Shown here: positions 25,723 through 34,377 of the stretch, in pieces
How the letters are laid out: each line of letters opens with the position of its first letter
How positions within the stretch are numbered: the stretch's first letter is position 1
DNA from: JAJKIV01 sp036741775
Lineage (GTDB): Bacteria > Gemmatimonadota > Gemmatimonadetes > Gemmatimonadales > Gemmatimonadaceae
Direction of reading: 5' to 3'
DNA length: 64,000 nucleotides
Assembly: GCA_036741775.1 (NCBI GenBank)
Contig: DAINRQ010000005.1
Span: 56,919 to 120,918, forward strand
Translations under genes and position numbers: made by a program
Notes under the pieces: generated by a model
What the model was told of the DNA's origin: nothing
Databases searched by the model: none
What the model saw: the letters and a program-made list of their open reading frames with translations, nothing else

Positions 25723-28647
25723 TCAGCGAGTCGTTCGGAGCTCCATGGCCCAGATGTCGCTCGCCCGTTCGGTCACCGTGAAGTAGAACCGCTGGCCATC
25801 GGTGGCGAACTCGGGCCGCGTGGACCGTAGCTCGCGGCTGACCTGCACGACGAGCCGAGGGCGACCGCCACGCGCGTCGACCGACCAGAAGCTGGTTCGC
25901 CCCTCACCGTCGAATCGCTTGAAGAAGATCCGCGCGCCATCTCGGCTCCACTCGGCGTTCCCGGGTTGCGGTTGCGACGCGGCACCCGCGCGGACGACGA
26001 GGCGGCCGGGACCACCAGCGGGAGTCGTCACCCGGATGCCGTCGCGTCCGGCGTACAGGATTTCCTTGCCGTCCGGCGACCATCGCGCGGCCGCACCGTC
26101 ACTCGTCAGGCGCCGCGGTGGACCCCAGCCGCCCGTGCCCGTACGCGCGACCAGATAGAGATCGCTCCCGCCAACGTGGCCCGACTCGAAGACGAGTGAC
26201 CGGCCATCCGGCGCCCAGGCCGGACGCCGCTGATTGCGCGGTGTGGGAGCGACGGGCCTGCCCGTGCCTCCCTCAGCCGACACGACCTCGAGCCGGCGCG
26301 TCCCGTCAGGCTGGAACGCGTGGTACGCGATCTCGCTCGCATTCGGCGACCAGTGCGGCATGAACTCGTCGGTCCGACTGGTCGTGATCGGCATCGCCTC
26401 GCCGCCATCGGCTGCAAGCCGGTAGATGTCGTGGTTACCCGCGCGGTTCGAGTCGAACGCCAGCCACTTTCCATCCGCCGAGAGTGCGATCCCCTCCACC
26501 GACTGCGAGCCGCGCGTCACGCGCGACGCTTCGACGTCCGAGGCCGAGCCATCCCGCGGCGCGCTCACCGACCAGATGTTCGTCGTGAGCCGCAGGGTCG
26601 AGTACGCGAGGAGGCGACCGTCTCGCGACACCGATATCGTGTGCGCGTCGAGGCCCGTCGTGACGCGCTGTGATTCGCCGACAGGTCTCCCGCTTCGGTC
26701 GAGCTCCACGCGATACACGTCGCGCGGCCCGTCGCGGTTCGAGACGTAAAGGAGCGTTCGTCCGCTCGGCAGCCAGACCGGGCTCGTGTTGAGCGCCCGG
26801 TTGTCGGTGATCGGGATTGCGGCTTCGCCTCGGACCGGCACAACCCAGATGCTCGCCGGCCCCGCGTTGCCAAGGTTCACGATGGCCGGCGCGGGGTGCG
26901 TTCCGAGCACGAACTCGATGTTCCCACTCACGAGCGCGATCAGCTCGCCATCGGGAGACCAGGACAGCGAGTGCGGTGCGCGAACACCGGACGCCACGCG
27001 CCGTGCACCACCGCCAGCCCTGGACCTAACGAGTACCGCGTCGTCGTGCACATACGCGATGCTGGTCCCGTCCGGTGACCATTCCGGAAACGCGACGAGT
27101 CCGGTAGCGCTATCGGCCGTGGCCAGTTCTCGAGCCGGGCCCCCATCACCTGGCACCTCGTAGAGCCGTGACCCCGAGAGTAGTGCGAGGCGACGACCAT
27201 CTGGCGACCATCGCGGTAAGCGGTGAAGGCCCGGGACGTCATCGCCGAGTGATGTCACTCGCTCCGTCCCGAGATCCTTCACGTAGAGACGCGTCGCTGT
27301 TCCCGTGCCGGCCACGAATGCGATCCGCCGTCCGTCGGGGGAGAGGGCGCCGTCGAGCGCGAGCTCCGGTTCGAATACGACGCGACGCGCGATCCCCGGC
27401 ACCAGTCGCCTCTCGACGTTCGCCCGAAACACGGCGGCAGCGATCACGGTACTCGCCGCCGCAACGGCCGCCGCGCTCCCGAGCGCCACGCGGTGCCGCC
27501 GGGCCCACCGTCGCATCCGGTAGATCGGGCTCGAGCCCCGTGCCAGGACCGGCGCGCCTGCCAGATGGCGCCTAACGTCGTCTCCGAGCTCCGCGGCCGA
27601 GGGGTAGCGCCGCTCCGGCTCCTTACTCATCGCGGTGAGGATGATGGTATCCAGATCACCCTTGAGCCTGCGGCGGACCACGTCGCGCGTGGCGACGTCC
27701 GATGGCCGCGTTGGATCATCCTCGAGCACGGCGCGCTCCAGCGCGTGCGCAGTGCGCTCCGCTCGGCGAAATGGACGATGCCCGGTGAGGAGCTCGTAGA
27801 GCAGGACGCCGAGCCCATATACATCGGTCGCCGCCGTCACTGGTTCACCGCGAATCTGCTCGGGGCTCGCGTATTCCGGCGTCAGCAGCCGTTCGCTTCG
27901 GCGTGTGAGCGCGGGGTGTGCCTCGCCGTCGCCGTCGGGGATGATCAACTTGGCGATCCCGAAGTCCAGGAGCCGCGGGTCGCCAACGCTCGTGACCAGG
28001 ATATTCGACGGCTTGATGTCACGATGGACGACCTGCTTGCCGTGCGCGTGCGCCACCGCGTCGCAGACGCGGCCGAACAGTTTGAGCCTCTCCTCGAGAG
28101 CCAGGCCGTGCGTCTCGCAGTACCGGTCGATAGGGAGTCCATCGACGTACTCCATCGCGAAGTAGGGGAGCCCCTCGTTCGTCAGCCCGCCGTCCAGCAG
28201 CCGGGTGATCCCGGGATGTTCGAGGGCCGCGAGTATCCGGCGCTCATCGCGAAACCGGCGAACGACGCGCGAATCCAGATGCAGCCCTCGGCGGACCAGC
28301 TTGAGCGCGACGCGCTGGTCGAACTCGCCGTCGTCGCGATGTGCGAGATAGACCGTGCCCATGCCGCCCTCGCCGAGGGCGCGCTCGATGCGATACGCCC
28401 CGACACGTCCCGGCGATGTGGCTGGCGTGTCGTCGTTCGGCGAGACGACCGAAGCTCCGAACCGGGCGGCCGATTGATCGAGCACCGCGTCGGGTGCCTC
28501 ACCAGCGGCGAGGATGGCGTTGACCTCGGCCGCGAGTGGCGGGTCGTCGGCACACTCGCTGGCCAGAAAAGTCGCGCGCTCGCCTGCGGGGAGGTCGAGT
28601 GCGGCGTCGAGGAGGGCCTCGATGCGGCGCCAGCGTTCAGGATCCAC
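25723..28647 (-). CDS. Ser/Thr protein kinase with WD40-like (PD40) sensor domain
   Basis: The protein has 974 residues. Residues 1-60 match the helical N-terminal part of the other kinase. The kinase domain (85-370) has LGEGGMGTVY, Lys116 in VALKLV, HRDIKPSN (from 208) and DFG (228-230). A membrane segment (about 395-415) precedes 550 residues of TolB-like PD40 propeller blades (LSPDGRRIAFVAG, WSPDGRRLALLSG, WSPDGELIALVSG and others). The outside propeller probably binds a ligand and controls the kinase. The start overlaps the end of the ECF sigma gene by 11 bases, so the pair is cotranslated. Confidence 0.9.
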   Translation of the reverse strand: MDPERWRRIEALLDAALDLPAGERATFLASECADDPPLAAEVNAILAAGEAPDAVLDQSAARFGASVVSPNDDTPATSPGRVGAYRIERALGEGGMGTVYLAHRDDGEFDQRVALKLVRRGLHLDSRVVRRFRDERRILAALEHPGITRLLDGGLTNEGLPYFAMEYVDGLPIDRYCETHGLALEERLKLFGRVCDAVAHAHGKQVVHRDIKPSNILVTSVGDPRLLDFGIAKLIIPDGDGEAHPALTRRSERLLTPEYASPEQIRGEPVTAATDVYGLGVLLYELLTGHRPFRRAERTAHALERAVLEDDPTRPSDVATRDVVRRRLKGDLDTIILTAMSKEPERRYPSAAELGDDVRRHLAGAPVLARGSSPIYRMRRWARRHRVALGSAAAVAAASTVIAAAVFRANVERRLVPGIARRVVFEPELALDGALSPDGRRIAFVAGTGTATRLYVKDLGTERVTSLGDDVPGLHRLPRWSPDGRRLALLSGSRLYEVPGDGGPARELATADSATGLVAFPEWSPDGTSIAYVHDDAVLVRSRAGGGARRVASGVRAPHSLSWSPDGELIALVSGNIEFVLGTHPAPAIVNLGNAGPASIWVVPVRGEAAIPITDNRALNTSPVWLPSGRTLLYVSNRDGPRDVYRVELDRSGRPVGESQRVTTGLDAHTISVSRDGRLLAYSTLRLTTNIWSVSAPRDGSASDVEASRVTRGSQSVEGIALSADGKWLAFDSNRAGNHDIYRLAADGGEAMPITTSRTDEFMPHWSPNASEIAYHAFQPDGTRRLEVVSAEGGTGRPVAPTPRNQRRPAWAPDGRSLVFESGHVGGSDLYLVARTGTGGWGPPRRLTSDGAAARWSPDGKEILYAGRDGIRVTTPAGGPGRLVVRAGAASQPQPGNAEWSRDGARIFFKRFDGEGRTSFWSVDARGGRPRLVVQVSRELRSTRPEFATDGQRFYFTVTERASDIWAMELRTTR

Positions 28648-29212
28648 GGGTCGCGTCGAGGTCGCTCAGGAGCCAGCCCTTGGCCTTGACCCAGTCACGC
28701 CTAACGGTGCGTTCGGTGACGTCGAGAGCACTGGCGGTCTCCTCCTCGGTCATCCCCCCGAAGAACCGGCATTCGACGACCCGGGCGAGCCGCGGGTTGA
28801 GTGCGGACAGTCGCTCGAGCGCGCCGTCGAGCAGCACGAGCGCTTCGGCGCGTTCCTCGACCGGAATGTCCACCTGATCGAGGTCGAGCCGGCTCCAGCT
28901 GCCGCCACGTTTGTCCGCGCGGACCTTGCGCGCGTGGGTGACCAGGATGCGCCGCATGGCCTGACCCGCGACCGCGAGGAAGTGGGCGCGGTTGGCGAAC
29001 TGCGCGCGGGTTTGCGCCGCGAGCTTGACGTACGCCTCGTGTACCAGCGCGGTCGTACAGAGGGTGTGGCCGGGCCGCTCCACCGCGAGTTGGTGGTGCG
29101 CAATGCGGCGGAGCTCCTCGTAGAGGAGCGGAAACAGCGTCTCGACCTCCGCGGCGCTCGTGGCAGCCGGCGGTGTGGCCGTCGGTTCGGGATGGGGGCG
29201 CTGTGAGGTCAC
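28637..29212 (-). CDS. ECF-type sigma factor paired with the PD40 kinase
   Basis: The start is taken as GTG 29212 (MTSQRPHPEP...), because the frame upstream is low-complexity; the ribosome site is weak. The 191-residue product has the same group signature as the first sigma here: LFPLLYEELRRIAHHQLAVE, ALVHEAYVKLA, AVAGQAMRRILVTHARKVRA, VVECRFFGGMTEEETASALD. The gene precedes and overlaps the kinase gene. Two such pairs so near each other suggest duplication of a signalling module. Confidence 0.9.
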   Translation of the reverse strand: MTSQRPHPEPTATPPAATSAAEVETLFPLLYEELRRIAHHQLAVERPGHTLCTTALVHEAYVKLAAQTRAQFANRAHFLAVAGQAMRRILVTHARKVRADKRGGSWSRLDLDQVDIPVEERAEALVLLDGALERLSALNPRLARVVECRFFGGMTEEETASALDVTERTVRRDWVKAKGWLLSDLDATRGS

Positions 29213-29443
29213 GCTGCCGATCGCCCAAGGAGTTGTGAGGCTGGAAGATACGCACTGTGCCGGACTCGGCAATGCACGGTCGTGGGCTTGCGATGTCCGG
29301 TTTTCCGGTCCGACCGCGCGAGAGGAGACGTCCGCTGTCGTGCACGGGCTATCCGCACCGCACTCCGCGGCAGGACGCGACACGGCAACGGACCTCGAAC
29401 CGCATTTCCCGACTCGCACACTTCGATCGACCGGAGCCAGACG

Positions 29444-30910
29444 ATGAAGCACTCTTCTTTCGCGCGGGCCTTGTGGACGCTGACCGGCGCGGCGGCAGCC
29501 GCCCTCGCGCCGACGCCCGCCGCGTCGCAACAGCTTGCGAAGTTCGCCTGCTACGTCCCCGGCAGCGGGACGGTGTATCGCATCAAGGAGCCGAAGACGC
29601 CGTCACGGTGCAGCGCCGGACACGTCGAGTTCCAGATCGCGGCCGCGTCGGACATTGCGGCGGCGAACGTTGACGTTCAGAAGAAGCCGGGTGGTGGCGG
29701 CGGCACGGGCACCACGGCTGGTGGTGACCTCGCAGGCACCTACCCCAACCCGACTGTCGTGAAGATTCAGGGCCAGCCCGTTTCGAGTACGGCCCCGAGC
29801 GCCGGCCAGGTGCTCACGTTCAACAATGGCGCGTGGAGCGCTCAAGCCCCCGCCGCGGCGAGCCTTCCGACGAACGCGTGGGGGGCGTTCGATCTCTCGA
29901 ATTCGAACGGCGTGGTGTCGCTCGGCTCGATCGGAACCGGGTCGATCCCCTACGAGGGCGTCGGAACGCGGTTCATGTGGTACCCAGGAAAGGCGGCGCT
30001 GCGCGTCGGCAGCGTCAGCGGGAGCGAGTGGGACAACGCAAACATCGGTGTTCGATCCATCGCCCTCGGCCATGACGTGACGGCGAGCGGTCTCAACGCA
30101 TTCGCCGTCGGTCTCGGCGCGAAGGCGACGGGAGAGCATGCCGTGGCGTTAGGTATCGGCACGATCGCCGGCAACGTTGGCGCGACGGCATTGGGTAGTG
30201 GCTCCAAAGCGCTCTCGAACGTTGCTACCGCGATGGGGCTGAACACGACCGCGGCAGGCCTCTATTCCACGGCGATGGGCAATGGAACTACCGCCAGCGG
30301 CGAAGCTGCGACGGCCACGGGACACGCGACCACGGCGAGCGGTTCGCGCTCGACGGCGATGGGCTCGGCCGCATCTACGGCGCTCATGTCCGGCGCGTTT
30401 GTCTACGGCGACAACTCGACGAGCGCCGTGATCCAGGCGTCGGCGACCAATCAGTTCGTCGTCCGGGCACAGCGTATCTGGTTCGGAACCAACAATGCTG
30501 TGACCGCGACGGTCGGGCGCTACATCGAAACCAGCACCGGGGCTTACCTCAGTACGGGCGGCACCTGGACGAACAGCTCCGACTCGACGCGCAAGCACGA
30601 CTTCCGGCACGTCGACGGCGAAGACGTGCTCGCGAAGATCGCAGCGATGCCTGTCACGACGTGGAGCTACCGGGACGAGGCCACCGCTGTCCGCCACATG
30701 GGGCCCACCGCCCAGGACTTCCGTCGCGCCTTCGGGCTCGGCGACACCGACAAGGCCATCGCCACCGTCGACGCCGACGGCGTCGCGCTCGCGGCAATCA
30801 AGGGGCTCGTGGAGCGCACGGCCGTGCTGCGCGCGGAGAACGACGAGCTTCGCGCGGCGCTCGTGGACCTCTCGCGCCGGCTGGTCGAGCTCGAGTCGTC
30901 ACGTCGCTGA
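29444..30910 (+). CDS. Surface protein with YadA-type head repeats and S74 chaperone domain
   Basis: ATG 29444 starts a 488-residue protein with a signal peptide (PTPAASQQ). A GGTGTTAGGDLAGTYPNPTV segment, typical of tail-fibre-like collagen-adjacent modules, comes next. Residues about 205-330 carry YadA/Hia head repeats (ALGHDVTASGLNAFAVGLGA, ATAMGLNTTAAGLYSTAMGN) that form a trimeric left-handed beta-roll. The last 110 residues are a Peptidase_S74 intramolecular chaperone (SDSTRKHDFRHVDGEDVLAK, then MGPTAQDFRRAFGLG, and a coiled coil), which normally trimerises and then cuts itself off. There is no YadA anchor barrel. It is divergent from the sigma gene. Confidence 0.85.
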   Translation: MKHSSFARALWTLTGAAAAALAPTPAASQQLAKFACYVPGSGTVYRIKEPKTPSRCSAGHVEFQIAAASDIAAANVDVQKKPGGGGGTGTTAGGDLAGTYPNPTVVKIQGQPVSSTAPSAGQVLTFNNGAWSAQAPAAASLPTNAWGAFDLSNSNGVVSLGSIGTGSIPYEGVGTRFMWYPGKAALRVGSVSGSEWDNANIGVRSIALGHDVTASGLNAFAVGLGAKATGEHAVALGIGTIAGNVGATALGSGSKALSNVATAMGLNTTAAGLYSTAMGNGTTASGEAATATGHATTASGSRSTAMGSAASTALMSGAFVYGDNSTSAVIQASATNQFVVRAQRIWFGTNNAVTATVGRYIETSTGAYLSTGGTWTNSSDSTRKHDFRHVDGEDVLAKIAAMPVTTWSYRDEATAVRHMGPTAQDFRRAFGLGDTDKAIATVDADGVALAAIKGLVERTAVLRAENDELRAALVDLSRRLVELESSRR

Positions 30911-30921
30911 CGGCGTGCCTA

Positions 30922-30949
30922 ACGTGGGCAAGGGGAGCCTTGCCCACGT
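30922..30949. terminator. Hairpin terminator after the S74 surface-protein gene
   Basis: A perfect 12-bp stem, ACGTGGGCAAGG with its complement CCTTGCCCACGT, closes on a GGAG loop 11 bases after the stop codon. There is no T-run, so it may be partial. One CGTTAGGC octamer (reverse orientation) at 30917-30924 overlaps its foot. Confidence 0.75.
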
Positions 30950-30984
30950 CCTCCATCTACCAACCAATACTGTCGAGGCTCGAC

Positions 30985-31416
30985 ATGCATGTATACACTC
31001 CCACGCGCGCGGATTCGGCGTTCGCGCGACTGTGCAGGCGCTGCCTGTTGCCCGCGGTGGCTGTTGCCACCCTGACCGCCTGCGGTGACCACGCCGGACC
31101 CGTGGCGCCGCACGATCAGCACGCAACGAGCGCCGGCGAGCAGAAACCCAACACGGTAGTCGCCGATACAGAGGCGCTCGACGTGATCGATGCGCTCGAG
31201 CGCCTTGCGCCAACGTTCGGATCCACGGGGGCGGCCGCCCGACTGCGCGGTGCGCTCGCACGACTCGCGGCGGCCGCTCGCTCGGGTGACGCCGCCGCGT
31301 CGCGGACGGAGGCGGTAACCGCCTCGCTCGCGCTCGGCGAGCTCGAGTTGGTCGGCGGTCCCGAGCTGGGCGCCGAGATCGACGCGGTTCGCCTCGTCAT
31401 CGACGCCCGGAAGTAG
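30985..31416 (+). CDS. Small lipoprotein, 143 residues
   Basis: ATG 30985 gives a signal peptide with lipobox VATLTACGD. The mature part is short and mostly helical (LDVIDALERLAPTF, then Ala/Arg-rich helices through RLRGALARLAAAARSGDAAA, ending in VRLVIDARK). I do not recognise a family; similar Ala-rich helical lipoproteins follow surface proteins in related genomes, but no partner is proven. A hairpin terminator separates it from the preceding gene and another follows it, so it is monocistronic. Confidence 0.6.
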   Translation: MHVYTPTRADSAFARLCRRCLLPAVAVATLTACGDHAGPVAPHDQHATSAGEQKPNTVVADTEALDVIDALERLAPTFGSTGAAARLRGALARLAAAARSGDAAASRTEAVTASLALGELELVGGPELGAEIDAVRLVIDARK

Positions 31417-31447
31417 TCGCGTTCCGCGCTCCGACTGGTAGAACCGA

Positions 31448-31486
31448 GGAGGGGCCGGACGCCACATGGCGGCGTCCCGTCCCCTC
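31448..31486. terminator. Imperfect GC-rich hairpin, probable terminator
   Basis: The left arm reads GAGGGGCCGGACGCC and the right arm GGCGGCGTCCCGTCCCCTC, around an ACAT loop, about 32 bases after the small lipoprotein stop. The stem has one or two bulges. Confidence 0.6.
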
Positions 31487-31620
31487 ATTCGTGCGCGGAT
31501 AATTCCACAATTCCGGCCAGGGTCCGACTTCCGAGTTGGCGAGCGGTGGTGTATCGTCTCCCCGTTCCATTAGATCGGTCTCACGCGCATTCCAGTTGCA
31601 CCGCATCACTGGAGGTTTCC

Positions 31621-32682
31621 ATGTCCATCACCTCGTGGCGACTCCCCGCTCTCACGTTCGCGTTGACCGTCCTTGTCGCGCCCGCGGCCATCGCGCAGGA
31701 TGTACAGTACAGCACCGTCACGAAGGTCGACCTCGGCGGCGCCATGAATGCAATGATGCGCATGGCCGGCGGCAACGAGTTCAAGGAGACGGCGTACATC
31801 AAAGGCAAGAAGCTCCGGTCGGAGGACGACAAGCGGGCGACGATCTTCGACCTCGACAACGGCCGCTACATCGTCATCGATAAGGAAGCCAAGACGTATA
31901 CCTCGGTGCCCATCGCAGACATGGCGGCCGTTGCGACGTCCGCCGTCCGCGGGATGCAGACAGAGGCGAGCAAGGATCAGCTGAAGGGAACGGCCGTGGA
32001 CTCGGCGGGCAACAAGGCGGACTTCATCGTCGATCTCAAGGTTGAACCAACGAGCCAGCGCCGCGACATCAATGGGCACGCGGCCGAGCGGATGTTCGTG
32101 ACGATGGAGACGAACGTCCACGTGACGCCACAAGGTCAAGCAGCGTCGGAGGAAGCAGGCACGCTGGTCATTCTCATGGATACCTGGAACGCGAAGGCTG
32201 GCCCGGCGAGCGACGCGGTTCGCGCGTGGGAACAGGCGGCGTCGAAGGAGCTCGCCGCGGCGGCGTTCGGGAGCCGCGCCAACCTGGGACCCGCGATGGC
32301 GGCGAATCCTGGCATGGCCGACGCCATGAAGAAGGCGCAGGAAGAGGCTCAGAAGGTCGAGGGCATCGCCGTGTTGTCTACGATGCACCTCGTCATCGTG
32401 GCACCGAAGCAGAAGTTCAATCGTGCGCTCGCGTTGGGCGAGCCAGAAGGTGGTGCCGCACCGCAGGAGCAGCGTCGCGGCGGGCTTCGCGGTATGATCG
32501 GGAAGGCGATCGAAACGCAGCGGGCGCAGCCGAAAGAGCAGAAGAACGAGGAGCAGGCGACGCAGGGTACGCTCGCGAAGGTTCGCACGGAAATGCGTGA
32601 CATCCGGACGGCATCGCTGCCCGACAACCTGTTCGAGATCCCCGCGGGGTATCGCGAGGTGAAGGTCGAGACGACGCGATAA
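31621..32682 (+). CDS. Secreted hypothetical protein (DUF4412-like)
   Basis: ATG 31621 follows a good GGAGG site. The 353-residue product has a signal peptide (APAAIAQD) and starts with a beta-rich part (YSTVTKVDLGGAMNAMMRMA, then KKLRSEDDKRATIFDLDNGRYIVIDKEAKTY) like the DUF4412 fold, in which the protein reads out as a modified lipoprotein-carrier-type sheet. The rest holds Gln/Glu/Lys-rich helices and a final strand (DNLFEIPAGYREVK), also typical of this family (the FEVPxGY ending). The function is unknown; it is periplasmic by its signal. The following membrane-protein gene is 12 bases away. Confidence 0.6.
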   Translation: MSITSWRLPALTFALTVLVAPAAIAQDVQYSTVTKVDLGGAMNAMMRMAGGNEFKETAYIKGKKLRSEDDKRATIFDLDNGRYIVIDKEAKTYTSVPIADMAAVATSAVRGMQTEASKDQLKGTAVDSAGNKADFIVDLKVEPTSQRRDINGHAAERMFVTMETNVHVTPQGQAASEEAGTLVILMDTWNAKAGPASDAVRAWEQAASKELAAAAFGSRANLGPAMAANPGMADAMKKAQEEAQKVEGIAVLSTMHLVIVAPKQKFNRALALGEPEGGAAPQEQRRGGLRGMIGKAIETQRAQPKEQKNEEQATQGTLAKVRTEMRDIRTASLPDNLFEIPAGYREVKVETTR

Positions 32683-32694
32683 GGGAGATACGCA

Positions 32695-33192
32695 GTGGCC
32701 AACGACACGCGGAACGACGCATCGGAGAGCCTAACGCCTCGCGAGCCAGGCGCCCTCGCGCTCATCGCGTCGCTGGTCGTGTTGTTTCTCGGCGCCGGCG
32801 TCATGGGCGTGACGTTGGCCGAGACGTTCGCACCGGACTCGTTTCTGGCGGCGTTCGTCGGCCTGTTCGCCCTGCCGCTCGCGTTCGGGTTGGGAATGCA
32901 GCTGTGGATGGGCGTCGCGCTCTTCCGAGCGATCCTCGTGCTTCTCGGAGCGCGGCGCCGATCCGGCACCTGGGTGCGGCAGGCGCCGGTTGGGCCGATC
33001 CCCGGGACATGGGTGTTTCTGCCGATCAGCTCCACGGCCGGGGCCATCGCGGGGATGATCGTTGGCCTGCTGTCGTCGGCACACTCCGGGTGGCTCGCGT
33101 GGCTGGTGTTCTGGACGGTAGGAACGCTCCACGGCCTCGTTGCCTGGCGGCTGGCTCGGGCGGGCCACCTGATGCCGCCCGAGTCGATGTAG
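32695..33192 (+). CDS. Four-helix membrane protein
   Basis: GTG 32695 after GGGAG starts a 165-residue protein with four hydrophobic segments (about 23-45, 48-70, 100-125 and 130-150) and a basic loop (LLGARRRSGTWVRQ). I do not recognise a family. It is cotranscribed with the secreted protein at 31621 and may help place it or sense its state. One CGTTAGGC octamer (reverse) lies within its first 15 codons. Confidence 0.6.
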   Translation: MANDTRNDASESLTPREPGALALIASLVVLFLGAGVMGVTLAETFAPDSFLAAFVGLFALPLAFGLGMQLWMGVALFRAILVLLGARRRSGTWVRQAPVGPIPGTWVFLPISSTAGAIAGMIVGLLSSAHSGWLAWLVFWTVGTLHGLVAWRLARAGHLMPPESM

Positions 33193-33213
33193 ACTCCGAG
33201 CGTCATCGGGCGA

Positions 33214-33468
33214 GTCGGCATCGCGACCGGCATTGAACGGCAGAGAAGACGGGATGGGCAGAATGGCTCCTCGCGAGTGACGGCTCGTCGCTCGAGGACG
33301 CCGTGAATGAAGGGGGGAACGGCTCTCGGGGACGGTCGCGTCCCGGAAGGCCGTTCCCCCTCTCTTTCAGGCCGCTCGAGAGACCAACGCTGCTGCCGCC
33401 CGAGTCATCTTCGTCATCCTGTCCATCCTGTCTCCCGCCGTTTCCCCACGGACCGGTCGCGATGCCGA
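33214..33468. repeat. Dispersed spacer element, family 2, copy B (complete, with inverted arms)
   Basis: The left arm (33214-33270: TCGGCATCGCGACCGG, AACGGCAGAGAAGACGGGATG) is the inverted form of the right end (to 33468). The right half (33350-33468) is the reverse complement of copy A (12256-12378). A central palindrome holds GGGGACGGTCGCGTCCC (33328-33344), a one-base variant of the shared core, flanked by GGGGGGAACGG / CCGTTCCCCC. It has no coding content. The layout is that of a non-autonomous mobile or REP-like element. Confidence 0.7.
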
Positions 33469-33495
33469 CCAGGGCGATGACGCTCAGAGACTATA

Positions 33496-33525
33496 TTGAC
33501 ACCATTATTGTATCGGTATTAGACT
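33496..33525 (+). promoter_or_regulatory. AT-rich promoter of the MerR-like/ClpP operon
   Basis: TTGACA (33496-33501) is an exact -35 consensus; TAGACT (33520-33525) at 18 bases or TATTAG (33517-33522) at 15 bases can serve as -10. The stretch 33484-33534 is far less GC-rich than anything nearby. It lies about 30 bases upstream of the ribosome site of the next gene. A long or awkward spacer would suit control by a MerR-type regulator, encoded by the second gene of the unit; that is inference. Confidence 0.6.
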
Positions 33526-33554
33526 CAAAACCATCCTGACCAGTGAGGGTGGCC

Positions 33555-34370
33555 ATGCGCGTGGGTGACTTCAGTGTCGAGATCGTCGCGGCCGGCGACG
33601 GCACCGTGCGAGAGCTCGAGTCGGGCCACGTGCTCGCGCGGCCGGGTCAGGTGTATTTCCTCCGACTCCGTAATCTCGGCCCACTTCGGGCCGTGGCCGA
33701 CATCTCAATCGACGGACACTGCGTCACCGGTGGCGGACTCGTCATCGACGCCTGGAGCACGGTGAACCTCGAGCGACCGATCCACGCGACCGAGCGTGGC
33801 CGCTTCACCGTCATCGCCGAAGGCGACGAGAACGTGTTCGGGCCAGACGGCGGACGTGACAACCCGGATCTCGGTCTCATCGAGGCGCGGTTCCGCCGAG
33901 AGTTGCCCGGTCGCGAGCGACGCGAGGCGCCACGGATGCCGGCGATCCCGCGACCGATTGTCACGATGCCGAGTCCGCCAGTGCCGTCGCCGTCCGCGCC
34001 GACGCCGGGGCGCCCGTTCGCGCCACCGGAATGGACGCCACCAACCTGGCAGGCCTCGTTGAATCGGGTCCGCGACGCGTTGGGCCCGCCGCGGTTCCAT
34101 TACCCCACTGCGTTCCTGAGCCCCTCGCTCCCGCTGGAGGATCTTCCCGCTCCGCCCGCCGCGCTCCCCGACGCCATCGAGCGCGCGGCCGGCACCGGGC
34201 TCACTGGCACCTCGTCGCAGGAGTTCACCACCGTAGAAGTCGGTGCGCTCGAGAGCGAGGCGACCGTTGTCCGACTGCGGCTGGTCGTCGGATCGGAGGC
34301 GGCGCTCGACGCGCCGCGGCCGCTCCCGGACACTGATGAGGCCCCGGCTCGGCCGGCGGCCCGGCCGTAG
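33555..34370 (+). CDS. Unknown protein with beta-rich head and proline-rich middle
   Basis: ATG 33555 follows GAGGGTGG; GTG 33543 is in frame but has no ribosome site. Of its 271 residues, 1-125 form a beta-sandwich-like domain (VYFLRLRNLGPLRAVADISI, DGHCVTGGGLVIDAWSTVNL, then FTVIAEGDENVFGPDGG). Residues 130-180 are Pro-rich and likely disordered. A second beta-rich domain closes it (TTVEVGALESEATVVRLRLV). It has no signal peptide, so it is cytoplasmic. I recognise no family with certainty. It is the first of a tight operon with a MerR-like regulator (7 bases on) and ClpP, so it may be an adaptor or effector of regulated proteolysis. Confidence 0.55.
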   Translation: MRVGDFSVEIVAAGDGTVRELESGHVLARPGQVYFLRLRNLGPLRAVADISIDGHCVTGGGLVIDAWSTVNLERPIHATERGRFTVIAEGDENVFGPDGGRDNPDLGLIEARFRRELPGRERREAPRMPAIPRPIVTMPSPPVPSPSAPTPGRPFAPPEWTPPTWQASLNRVRDALGPPRFHYPTAFLSPSLPLEDLPAPPAALPDAIERAAGTGLTGTSSQEFTTVEVGALESEATVVRLRLVVGSEAALDAPRPLPDTDEAPARPAARP

Positions 34371-34377
34371 GAGCACC

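Noticed and set aside
29444..30910. Prophage tail fibre
   Set aside because: No other phage gene is near, the protein has a secretion signal, and neighbours are signalling and lipoprotein genes.
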